A program made the position numbers and the translations under genes. The notes under the pieces are model-generated. The model had not been told where the DNA came from. It saw nothing but the letters and a program-made list of their open reading frames with translations, and made no database searches. A stretch of 33,473 nucleotides of DNA from Bryobacteraceae bacterium (GTDB lineage: Bacteria > Acidobacteriota > Terriglobia > Bryobacterales > Bryobacteraceae), in contig JAICXK010000025.1 in the NCBI GenBank assembly GCA_025980435.1, positions 1 through 33,473 on the forward strand, written 5' to 3'. Within the stretch, counting starts at the first letter, position 1. The number at the start of each line of letters is the position of its first letter. Positions 17,224 through 24,194 of this stretch are shown here, piece after piece.

Positions 17224-18783
17224 CTAGTAAGCCGGGATCGTCTCTTCGGACGTAAAGGGCGAGGCCGGGAGACCGGCGGAATTATATAAGTTCACTACCG
17301 GCGCGTTGCTCCACCCATAGCGAACGTATTTCGGATGTGCCACTTGCGCGTTGGCAACCAACACGCTCGCGCCATCGATAGTAGCAGTGGCGGCGATGAA
17401 GTGACAATCGTCGCCGGCGATTTCAAAACCTTCGAGCGCGCCGCCCTTCGCCACAAGGCCTTTGGCAGCATGATCGAACCAGACGCGCAGGCCGGCGGGC
17501 TCCGCACTTGCCTGCCGGAAGAGGGGACCGGAGTATTCGATGTCCTCGCCGTATGTGCGCGCGCGGGCCGCCAGCGCGAGCCGCGCGCCAACGGTCTGTT
17601 TGTCCGACGGATGCACATTATCGGGATTTCCGATGTCGATCGTGACGGCCATCGCGGTGTTCGCCAGAGAGAGCGCCCGCCGCTGGGCTTCGCGAACAAT
17701 GGGCCAGGTCTGTTCCTTTCCTGCATTGAAGTTGGCGATTTGAACGAACAGGAACGGAAAATTCCCTTCCTGCCAGTGCGTGCGCCAGTCGGTGATGAGG
17801 GCTGGAAAGACTCTCTCGTAAAGCGGCGCGCGTTCGGGATCGGCGTTTGATTCGCCCTGATACCAGATGACTCCCTTAATGGGAAAATCGAGTGCCGGAG
17901 CCACCATGCCATTGAATAGCCAGGCCGGAGCCCAGGAGTCCGGATCGGGACGCCACGGATGTTTTTCCGGAGTTCGGTTCGCGCTTCGCGCCGCCGCATC
18001 GGCCCGGTTTTCGCTCTCGATCAGCAGCGGCAATTCCGCTTGCTCATCCATCATGTGCGCGCGGGCGGCGAAAACCGGCATGAGCCCCGGGTCCGCGGCA
18101 AGTCCGTCCAGACTCGTCCACGCCTCGGCGGGTGTGCCGCCCCAAGTCGAATCGATGAGGCCGATCGGAACATGCTCCTTTGAAGCGAGATCGCGCCCAA
18201 AGAAGTAGGCGACAGCCGAAAATCCGGCAGCCGCCTCGGGTGTGCACGCCGTCCAGGACTGCGACGTTCCGGGATCCTGGTGGCGGCCTTCCGGGACGTA
18301 ATCCTTGAGTGGAAAACTGGAGGCTTTGCGGCCGATATGCAGCAGCCTGATATCCGGGTGATTGGCATGCGCAATCTCGTCTGCGGAATTGTTCACCGAG
18401 GCCGATGAAGGGAAGCCTCTGAGCGGCATCTCCATATTCGACTGGCCGGAAGCGAACCAGACATCGCCGATCAGAACGTCATCCAGCACAATGCGATTGC
18501 TGGCGCTGATCGTGATCCGGAAGGGCCCTCCCGCCGGTTGCGGCGGCAGATAAACGCTCCAACGGCCCAACTCATCTCCGGCGGTGGTTCGGGTCGCGTT
18601 CTCAAACACAACCGACACGTTCTCACCCGGGTCCGACCATCCCCAGATGTGGATGGGACGGTCGCGCTGGACGACCATGTGGCTGTCGAGTATTTGCGGA
18701 AGCCGGACTTCGGCTTTGGCGAGCGGCGCGGCGACTGAAAGCACGGCGAGGACAACTGCCGGGAGGATTGGGCGGATGATCAT
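17224..18783 (-). CDS. Sialate O-acetylesterase, secreted SGNH-type
   Basis: The protein has 519 residues from ATG 18783. The track starts at 18870, but the first 29 residues there lie in the divergent operator region, and the Sec signal peptide begins at MIIRPILPAVVLAVLSVAAPLAKA. Family marks are VRLPQILDSHMVVQRDRPIHIWGWSDPGE, then VWFASGQSNMEMPL (the SGQSNM nucleophile Ser), PIKGVIWYQGESNADP, and IDIGNPDNVHPSDKQTVGARLALAAR with the catalytic Asp/His (DNVHP). It removes acetyl esters from sialic acids or related acetylated sugars outside the cytoplasm. It is first in an operon with the lipoprotein and transporter, and diverges from the toxin-antitoxin genes. Confidence 0.93.
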   Translation of the reverse strand: MIIRPILPAVVLAVLSVAAPLAKAEVRLPQILDSHMVVQRDRPIHIWGWSDPGENVSVVFENATRTTAGDELGRWSVYLPPQPAGGPFRITISASNRIVLDDVLIGDVWFASGQSNMEMPLRGFPSSASVNNSADEIAHANHPDIRLLHIGRKASSFPLKDYVPEGRHQDPGTSQSWTACTPEAAAGFSAVAYFFGRDLASKEHVPIGLIDSTWGGTPAEAWTSLDGLAADPGLMPVFAARAHMMDEQAELPLLIESENRADAAARSANRTPEKHPWRPDPDSWAPAWLFNGMVAPALDFPIKGVIWYQGESNADPERAPLYERVFPALITDWRTHWQEGNFPFLFVQIANFNAGKEQTWPIVREAQRRALSLANTAMAVTIDIGNPDNVHPSDKQTVGARLALAARARTYGEDIEYSGPLFRQASAEPAGLRVWFDHAAKGLVAKGGALEGFEIAGDDCHFIAATATIDGASVLVANAQVAHPKYVRYGWSNAPVVNLYNSAGLPASPFTSEETIPAY

Positions 18784-18865
18784 TATGGTCAGAGCTACTA
18801 TATCGTTTCTGTGCAGATGAGCACGCTCAACGGAACACGCAAGGCCGAGACTTGTCTCGATCAAG

Positions 18866-18884
18866 CTCAACAGAATGTGTTGAG
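18866..18884. promoter_or_regulatory. Palindromic operator candidate upstream of the RES/Xre TA pair
   Basis: CTCAACA-GAATG-TGTTGAG is a perfect 7-bp inverted repeat with a 5-nt centre, ending 16 nt before the antitoxin ATG. It overlaps or abuts possible -10 boxes (TATGCT at 18886, GATAAT at 18893). This is the expected place for autorepression by the helix-turn-helix antitoxin, and it also lies in the divergent region shared with the esterase operon. Confidence 0.65.
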
Positions 18885-18900
18885 TTATGCTGGATAATAT

Positions 18901-19308
18901 ATGGCAGCGCTAAAAGGAAGGCCTGGTAGCTGGGCTCCAGCGGCGGCAAACGTGGTGCTTCGGCCGCCCGCCGATGCCCTGGCCGATGCAAGACCCTTAC
19001 TGGCGCGAGTAGTGGAAGCGCTGGGTACGAATGCGGCGGCCCGGCTGCTGGACGCCGACCGCGCTCAGGTCTCGCGGTGGATGGCGGGAAAAGAGGCAAT
19101 CGGCATCGAAATGGGCAGGCGGATCGTCGATTTGCACGACGTGCTTGTTCGCATCCTGCGTGTCTACAGTCGTCAGGCAGCGGCAATGTGGCTGGTCGGC
19201 TCAGAGCCTTTGCTCGGAGGAGCGCGGCCGATCGATGTGCTCTCGATGGAAGGAGCATCTCCCGTGATCAGGGCCATTGACGGGATTGCTCAAGGCGCGT
19301 ACGCCTGA
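18901..19308 (+). CDS. Xre/MbcA/ParS-type (DUF2384) antitoxin
   Basis: This 135-residue protein has a helical N-terminal part followed by LLARVVEALGTNAAARLLDADRAQVSRWMAGKEAIGIEMGRRIVDLHDVLVRIL. That segment matches the MbcA/ParS/Xre antitoxin core with an HTH-like AARLLDADRAQVSRW. The C-terminal AAAMWLVGSEPLLGGARPIDVL is the typical DUF2384 end, where the toxin-binding segment follows WL.G..P.L.G..PID. It neutralises the RES toxin encoded 6 nt downstream and probably represses the operon through the palindrome at 18866. The ATG directly follows a TA-rich box, so the mRNA may have almost no leader. Confidence 0.93.
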   Translation: MAALKGRPGSWAPAAANVVLRPPADALADARPLLARVVEALGTNAAARLLDADRAQVSRWMAGKEAIGIEMGRRIVDLHDVLVRILRVYSRQAAAMWLVGSEPLLGGARPIDVLSMEGASPVIRAIDGIAQGAYA

Positions 19309-19314
19309 CGTAGC

Positions 19315-19872
19315 GTGCCGGCGCTCTATAGGGTCTTCCCCTATCTGGAATCAACTCCGGACGATGCCCCTGGGGGTGCGCTTTACATGCCGGGACGGGG
19401 CGGCGGGCGCATTGACAATCCCGAACTCTATGCAACTCTTTATTTGAGCGATGCCGCAGCAGGCGCAATTGCTGAGGCCTTTGGACGCTTTCCTGTATGG
19501 ACCGCGGCTATGCTGGAAGGCAGTTCCAGCTTGCCTGGAAGTATACGTGCGATCGCCCGATATGAGTTGCCTGCCGGCGAAGCGATCTGCGATCTGGATG
19601 ATGCCCGGCAATTGCTCAAGCTCAAGCTTCGTCCCTCCGAGGTGGTAACGCGTGATTACGCGCGAAGCCGCGCATGGGCAAGGCGCATTTACAAACAAAG
19701 ACAGTGGTCCGGCGTGCGCTGGTGGTCCTATTACGAACCCATGTGGGCCAGTTTCGGCTTATGGGATATACGGCGGCTCAAGCTTGAGTCGACGGCGGTA
19801 CTACAGCTTGAATATCCTGCGCTGATCGAAGCGAGCCGTACGATTGTGCGCCCGATTGTGAAGACGCGATAA
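19315..19872 (+). CDS. RES-domain toxin (NAD+-degrading family)
   Basis: The protein has 185 residues starting at GTG 19315, 6 nt after the antitoxin stop. The family start LYRVFPYLESTPDDAPGGALYMPGRGGGRIDNPELYATLYLSDAAAGAIAE has the conserved Arg and Tyr surroundings of RES domains, followed by GVRWWSYYEPMWASFGLW with Ser in the position of the RES serine. RES toxins such as MbcT deplete NAD+ by phosphorolysis, and are neutralised by their paired Xre/MbcA antitoxin. All expected parts are present and the length fits, so it is probably functional. The enzymatic reaction here is inferred from the family. Confidence 0.92.
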   Translation: MPALYRVFPYLESTPDDAPGGALYMPGRGGGRIDNPELYATLYLSDAAAGAIAEAFGRFPVWTAAMLEGSSSLPGSIRAIARYELPAGEAICDLDDARQLLKLKLRPSEVVTRDYARSRAWARRIYKQRQWSGVRWWSYYEPMWASFGLWDIRRLKLESTAVLQLEYPALIEASRTIVRPIVKTR

Positions 19873-19896
19873 AGATGCTTGTAAGAATCTAAAGTC

Positions 19897-20311
19897 ATGC
19901 GAAGAATCGCGAGCCTGCCGCCGCTTGTTCTGTTCACTGTCGCCTCGTCGCTTGGACAAGGCCTCTCGTTTGGATCCCGCCAGGCGAGGCCGGTTCCGGA
20001 TTGGCTGTACAAAAGCACGATCTATGAGCTGTGGCTGAATGCTTTCAGCCCGGAAGGAACCTTGCGCGGCGCAATCCCCGGCTTGAAGCAGCACATCGCC
20101 GATCTGGGCGCGAACATTGTGTACCTGGGGCCGGGACACGCACGTGACGATCGATCTTCCGGTGATGGACTACTATTCAGTGGAAAACCTTCTGACCGAA
20201 GGTAAGACCTGGTTTCAGCTCTATTCGGGCCGCGTTTCGGCGAACCTGGGCGCGTACGAATCGGTTGTGGGAAAAAGGATACCGCTCGCATCGCTCCACG
20301 GGGACAATTGA
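19897..20311 (+). pseudogene. GH13 alpha-amylase remnant with internal deletion and frame change
   Basis: The first frame (from ATG 19897) gives a signal-like start and then VPDWLYKSTIYELWLNAFSPEGTLRGAIPGLKQHIADLGANIVYLGP, a typical N-terminus of a GH13 alpha-amylase. It then runs into unrelated residues (GHARDDRSS...) and stops at 20205. From about 20140 the +2 frame gives HVTIDLPVMDYYSVENLLTEGKTWFQLYSGRVSANLGAYESVVGKRI, which looks like the C-terminal beta domain of the same enzyme class. Roughly 300-400 catalytic residues are missing between the two. I interpret this as a gene that lost its catalytic middle by an out-of-frame deletion and is now decaying. Confidence 0.75.
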
Positions 20312-20401
20312 GAGCTGAGGGAATAAACCATGTTCCAACTTGGTTCTCGATGCTGTGAATACGGGGTAGCCTGAATTATGCTACTTTGAGTGAAGAAAGA
20401 C

Positions 20402-20426
20402 GGCGGAGTGCTAGTCTGCCGCCTTT
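20402..20426 (+). terminator. Possible weak terminator after the GH13 remnant
   Basis: GGCGGAG-tgctagt-CTGCCGCC forms a 7-bp stem with one bulged base, followed by only three Ts. The short U-run makes it a weak candidate. Confidence 0.3.
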
Positions 20427-20540
20427 CGACTGAAACTAACGGCGTTTCCACCGCAATTTCAGTACGATGGTCCCCAAGATCGAAACCACCTTCACCCAGA
20501 GGTGCATAAGAATCACCTCCTCGGGCAAGCAGGATTGAAA

Positions 20541-20563
20541 GGCCGGAGCCGTGAACTCCGGCC
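20541..20563. repeat. Perfect 8-bp GC hairpin
   Basis: GGCCGGAG-ccgtgaa-CTCCGGCC is a perfect inverted repeat with a 7-nt loop in a non-coding stretch. There is no T-run. It may be a solitary REP-like element, a structural RNA element or a relic; no second copy was noticed in the window. Confidence 0.6.
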
Positions 20564-20756
20564 GATCGCTTAGCCGCTCATAGTGCGACCGTGCAACCGC
20601 GAGCTTTCCTTTCATCTGCGTTGCCGTCATGTATGGAGTAGGTCAATCTGGATTGATTTATCGCAACGGGTAAGCATCATCCCGGAAACTTGAGGAGAAC
20701 TGAGATTTTGCGAGCCGCTTGGCATGAGGAGGTTTTCTCCCCAAAGGCCATAGACT

Positions 20757-20762
20757 TACACT
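20757..20762 (+). promoter_or_regulatory. Probable -10 box of the cysteine synthase operon
   Basis: TACACT followed by AGAAGCAG and ATG: the -10-like box ends 8 nt before the start codon, the same spacing as at 30268 (TATACT-AGCATTCG-ATG). Transcription would begin at or near the ATG, giving a leaderless mRNA. Confidence 0.4.
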
Positions 20763-20770
20763 AGAAGCAG

Positions 20771-21697
20771 ATGCCTGCCGTTGCCGAGCGCCTGATCCAA
20801 TCGACTCTACTAGACCGTATCGGCAATACCCCGCTGCTGGAGATCCGGCTGGCCCGGCGCGGCGAAGTTCGCGTGTTCGCCAAAGCCGAATTCTTCAATC
20901 CGGGAGGGTCGGTAAAAGACCGCCCCGCCTTGAATATGATTCGCAAAGGCGAGCAGAACGGCCAGTTGGTTCCGGGCAAGACTCTGCTGGATTCGACCAG
21001 CGGCAACACCGGCATTGCGTATGCGATGATTTGCGCGGCCAAGGGATATCCCGTGAAGCTCTGCCTCCCGGCGAATGCTTCGCCGGAGCGGAAACAGATT
21101 TTGCGGGCGTATGGTGCCGAGCTGGTGCTGACAGATCCCGGCGAGGGATCGGACGGGGCGTTTCGCGTCTGTCAAGGGATTTACGAGCAGGATCCGGAAA
21201 CGTATTTTTATCCGGACCAATATAGTAATCCGGCCAACTGGCAGGCACACTATGAAACGACCGGCCCCGAGATCATCGAGCAGACGGCCGGACGCATCAC
21301 ACACTTTGTTACAGCTCTTGGAACTACAGGAACGTTTACGGGCGTAACACGGCGGCTGCGTCACGATCTGCCGGAAGTGCGCTGCATCTCGGTTCAGCCG
21401 GCCTCCCCGCTGCATGGGCTGGAGGGAACTAAACACATGCCGACATCCATCAAGCCCGGGATTTACGATCCCACTCTGGCCGACGATAATCTCTGGATTG
21501 AGACGGAGGATGCCTACACGACAGCCCGCAGGTTGGCGCACGAAGGCCTGTTGGTGGGGATCTCTGCCGCCGCGAACGTTCTGGCTGCGACCCGCGTGGC
21601 CGAAGAAGTATCTAAAGAGGGTCGGAGCGGGATGGTCGTCACCATCCTTTGCGACGGTGGGCAGAAGTATCTGAGCGAATCTTTCTGGAATGATTGA
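20771..21697 (+). CDS. cysM: Cysteine synthase (CysK/CysM family, PLP enzyme)
   Basis: This 308-residue protein is an O-acetylserine (or O-phosphoserine) sulfhydrylase. The PLP lysine is in NPGGSVKDRPALNMI (about residue 49), the substrate loop is DSTSGNTGIAYAM, and the phosphate-binding segment is TALGTTGTFTGVTRRL. The end SGMVVTILCDGGQKYLSESFWND is typical. The gene overlaps the JAMM protease gene by 8 nt (ATGATTGA), which in turn overlaps a MoaD-MoeB-rhodanese fusion. This matches the mycobacterial CysM-CysO-Mec arrangement, in which sulfur comes from a protein thiocarboxylate. I therefore favour a CysM-like role. The symbol is tentative: cysK cannot be excluded by sequence alone. Confidence 0.92.
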   Translation: MPAVAERLIQSTLLDRIGNTPLLEIRLARRGEVRVFAKAEFFNPGGSVKDRPALNMIRKGEQNGQLVPGKTLLDSTSGNTGIAYAMICAAKGYPVKLCLPANASPERKQILRAYGAELVLTDPGEGSDGAFRVCQGIYEQDPETYFYPDQYSNPANWQAHYETTGPEIIEQTAGRITHFVTALGTTGTFTGVTRRLRHDLPEVRCISVQPASPLHGLEGTKHMPTSIKPGIYDPTLADDNLWIETEDAYTTARRLAHEGLLVGISAAANVLAATRVAEEVSKEGRSGMVVTILCDGGQKYLSESFWND

Positions 21698-22115
21698 GAT
21701 TGAATCGAAGCCGTGGCACACCATGGTCCTGCACGCGGAGCGCACGTATCCCAATGAGTGCTGCGGAGCGATGCTGGGCCGGATCCTGGGTGATAAGAAA
21801 TTAGTGACCGAGGCGATACCGCTAGAAAACGCCTACTCGGGCGAGAAAGCCGCGCGCTATGAGCTTCATCCGGAGGATCTGCTGGAGGCGGACAAAGCGG
21901 CGCGATCGCGCGGGCTCGACCTGATTGGCATCTTTCATTCGCACCCGGATTGTGACGCCTATTTTTCACAGACTGATTTGCAGAATTCGTGCCCGTGGTA
22001 CTCATTCGTTGTGTTATCCATCCAGAATGGAAAATTCGCGCACGCGAACAGCTTTCTACCGGATGCCGACCAGACGCGGGCAGATCGTGAGGAATTGAAA
22101 TGGCAAAAATCCTGA
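21690..22115 (+). CDS. mec: JAMM/MPN metalloprotease, Mec-like
   Basis: This 141-residue protein is a bacterial JAMM protease. The metal site is IGIFHSHPDCDAYFSQTDL, giving HxHx7Sx2D, with an upstream Glu in YPNECCGAMLG. Such enzymes cut after a carrier's C-terminal Gly-Gly or release cysteine from the CysO-Cys adduct (Mec in mycobacteria). It sits between the cysteine synthase (8-nt overlap) and the carrier-activating fusion (16-nt overlap), so it is very likely part of the same pathway. No signal peptide is visible; it should be cytoplasmic. A second possible job here is to release the carrier from its fusion (see findings). Confidence 0.92.
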   Translation: MIEIESKPWHTMVLHAERTYPNECCGAMLGRILGDKKLVTEAIPLENAYSGEKAARYELHPEDLLEADKAARSRGLDLIGIFHSHPDCDAYFSQTDLQNSCPWYSFVVLSIQNGKFAHANSFLPDADQTRADREELKWQKS

Positions 22116-23539
22116 TCCCAACAGCTTTGAGACAGTTTACAGAGCAAAAAGATTCTGTCGAGGTGAAGGGGGGCACCGTGGCGGATGCATTGAATCAGCT
22201 TACGGCGCAGTACCCCAATATCAAGAAGAACCTGTTCAACGACCAGGGCAAGCTTCGCAGCTTCGTAAACGTCTACGTGAACGACGAAGACATTCGGTAT
22301 CTGAAAAGGGACGCGACGCCGCTTGAGGGTAACGAAACCATCTCCATTGTGCCGAGCATCGCAGGAGGATCGGTGGGCGTTGCGGAACCGGAAGCGGCGA
22401 CCTTGACCAACGAAGAGATTGCGCGCTACAGCCGTCACCTGATTGTGCCTGAAGTGGGCATGGAAGGCCAGCTCAAACTGAAACAGGCAAAAGTCGTGAT
22501 GATCGGAGCGGGGGGCCTTGGTGCGCCGCTCGGGCTCTACCTGGCTGCCGCGGGCGTCGGCCGGATTGGCGTCGTAGACTTCGACGTAGTAGATACCTCC
22601 AATCTGCAGCGGCAGGTGATCCACGGCACGCACGACATCGGGCGGAAAAAATTGGATTCCGCCGCCGACAGTATGCGCGACATCAATCCCAATATCCGGA
22701 TCGACAAATTCGATACGAGTCTATCGAGCGAGAATGCGCTCGAGATTCTGAAAGACTACGACATCGTGGTGGATGGGACCGATAACTTTCCTACCCGCTA
22801 TCTGGTGAACGATGCCTGCGTACTGCTCAAGAAGCCGAATGTCTACGGCTCCATCTTCCGTTTCGAGGGACAGGCGACCGTGTTCGCGTATGAGGACGGA
22901 CCATGCTACCGGTGTCTCTATCCGGAGCCGCCGCCTCCTGGCCTGGTACCAAGTTGCGCCGAGGGCGGCGTGCTGGGTATTCTCCCTGGAATGATCGGTC
23001 TGGTTCAGGCCACTGAGACGGTAAAGCTCATCCTTGGAGTAGGCGAGCCGCTGAAAGGTCGTTTATTGCTGTATGACGCCCTGGGTATGCGCTTTCGCGA
23101 GCTGAAACTACGGCGAGATCGCAACTGCCCGGTTTGCGGCGATCATCCGACCGTTACGAAGCTCATCGATTACCAGGAGTTCTGCGGAATCCATCCAACG
23201 CCGCCCCAGCCGGTGCAAACCGAAGGCGTGATTGACGTGCAGGAAGTGAAGCGTAAGCTCGATCGCGGCGATGATTTTGTTCTGATCGACGTACGCGAGC
23301 CGCACGAATATCAGATCGCTCGAATTCCAGGAGCGAAACTGATCCCCCTCGGCGAGCTACCGAAGCGTCTGAACGAACTCGATCCGAACGCCGATATCGT
23401 CGCGCACTGCAGGAGCGGCGCGCGGAGCCAGAAAGCCGTCGATCTGCTGAAGCAAAGCGGGTTCAAACACGCACGCAACATGACCGGCGGGATTCTGGCG
23501 TGGAGCGACAAGGTGGACCCCAGCGTCCCGAAGTATTAA
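22100..23539 (+). CDS. MoaD-like carrier / MoeB E1-like adenylyltransferase / rhodanese fusion
   Basis: This 479-residue protein has three parts. Residues 1-90 form a MoaD/ThiS/CysO-like ubiquitin fold ending in IVPSIAGG (Gly89-Gly90). Residues about 105-350 are a MoeB/ThiF E1-like domain with the nucleotide site VVMIGAGGLGAPLGLYLAAAGVG and DNLQRQ-like SNLQRQVIH; zinc cysteines are CYRC (269, 272) and CPVC (343, 346). Residues about 376-475 are a rhodanese with active-site Cys437 in HCRSGARS. The E1 would adenylate the carrier's C-terminal glycine and the rhodanese supply sulfur, giving a thiocarboxylate for cysteine synthesis. In the fusion the GG is internal, so it cannot be adenylated until freed. 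MoeB-rhodanese proteins are common; the added N-terminal carrier is less so. Confidence 0.94.
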   Translation: MAKILIPTALRQFTEQKDSVEVKGGTVADALNQLTAQYPNIKKNLFNDQGKLRSFVNVYVNDEDIRYLKRDATPLEGNETISIVPSIAGGSVGVAEPEAATLTNEEIARYSRHLIVPEVGMEGQLKLKQAKVVMIGAGGLGAPLGLYLAAAGVGRIGVVDFDVVDTSNLQRQVIHGTHDIGRKKLDSAADSMRDINPNIRIDKFDTSLSSENALEILKDYDIVVDGTDNFPTRYLVNDACVLLKKPNVYGSIFRFEGQATVFAYEDGPCYRCLYPEPPPPGLVPSCAEGGVLGILPGMIGLVQATETVKLILGVGEPLKGRLLLYDALGMRFRELKLRRDRNCPVCGDHPTVTKLIDYQEFCGIHPTPPQPVQTEGVIDVQEVKRKLDRGDDFVLIDVREPHEYQIARIPGAKLIPLGELPKRLNELDPNADIVAHCRSGARSQKAVDLLKQSGFKHARNMTGGILAWSDKVDPSVPKY

Positions 23540-23540
23540 C

Positions 23541-24071
23541 CTACGCCATTGCTTTTTCGGGCTTTGGCTCCCACAATTTCATTTCATCGGCCGAGGGCCC
23601 GTACATGCCCGGAATTTCAACGTCGTTCAGCCGGAGATAAACGCCCAGTTGCGCGCGATGGTGAATGATGTGGTTCATCATCGTGCTGCGCAGCACCTGG
23701 GACCGCGGCATGGAAAAGACCGGATTTCCGTCGAATTTGAACGTCCAGATCTTCTGCAGATCTGCCTCGCTCAAGCCGGCTATCCGGCTGCGCGCCTCTG
23801 AAACGCTTTTATCGAAGGTATCCAGTAACTCCTGCCGCGATTTGGCGACAAATGGCTGGTACTGGCCCGATCGCATGTCCAGAACTTCCCGGTCGATGAC
23901 ATTCGCCGTCCAGCCGGGCAGCTCGGCCACGTGACTCGCGAGCCGCCCCAGCGACATGGACTTTTCGTGCGGTTTATAGTCGAGCTTATCTTCTGGGACT
24001 CGCTCCAAAATCTTTCGCGTGTTCTTCATTTCTTCATCGAATTCAGGCAGCAGCGCCTCTTTGAAAGCCAT
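23541..24071 (-). CDS. DinB-family protein
   Basis: The protein has 176 residues from ATG 24071. The track begins at 24101, but GGAGAA sits 6 nt before 24071 and the family begins at MAFKEALLPEFDEEM. DinB/YfiT-like four-helix bundle features are LGRLASHVAELPGWTANVI and NHIIHHRAQLGVYLRLNDVEIP, which supply the three metal-binding histidines. Family members act as metal-dependent thiol transferases or have unknown roles; the substrate here is unknown. It is convergent with the preceding cysteine operon with only 1 nt between stop codons, and divergent from the S9 peptidase gene. Confidence 0.9.
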   Translation of the reverse strand: MAFKEALLPEFDEEMKNTRKILERVPEDKLDYKPHEKSMSLGRLASHVAELPGWTANVIDREVLDMRSGQYQPFVAKSRQELLDTFDKSVSEARSRIAGLSEADLQKIWTFKFDGNPVFSMPRSQVLRSTMMNHIIHHRAQLGVYLRLNDVEIPGMYGPSADEMKLWEPKPEKAMA

Positions 24072-24165
24072 TACGTTCTCCGGCCGCAGGCTGTGCGGCA
24101 CAAGGGCAGAATATCACCCCCGCCAGGCGAATACAAGGCGAAGCTGCGCGCTCGTTGCGGTTGAG

Positions 24166-24171
24166 TATACT
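24166..24171 (+). promoter_or_regulatory. Probable -10 box of the S9 peptidase gene
   Basis: TATACT lies where the track's TTG start (24171) is placed. It would start transcription near 24178, just before AGGAGGGA (24180-24187) and GTG 24195. This argues against the TTG start. Confidence 0.45.
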
Positions 24172-24194
24172 TGTCTGCCAGGAGGGAACGGCTC

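Larger units (their letters stand above)
20312..20770. other. 459-nt region without a convincing gene
   Basis: The stretch between the amylase remnant and the cysteine synthase has no supported coding sequence. It holds a terminator-like hairpin (20402-20426), a strong hairpin (20541-20563), a short palindrome TCAATC-TG-GATTGA (20642-20655) and, near its end, a possible -10 box (20757). The 64-aa minus ORF at 20436-20630 has no Shine-Dalgarno site and no recognisable family. Confidence 0.6.

Noticed and set aside
18784-18870. 29-residue extension of the sialate O-acetylesterase
   Set aside because: It lies in the operator region and precedes a complete signal peptide that starts at 18783.
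20436-20630. 64-aa minus-strand ORF in the gene-free region
   Set aside because: No Shine-Dalgarno site, no family, and it contains the GC hairpin. Kept only as part of the intergenic description.
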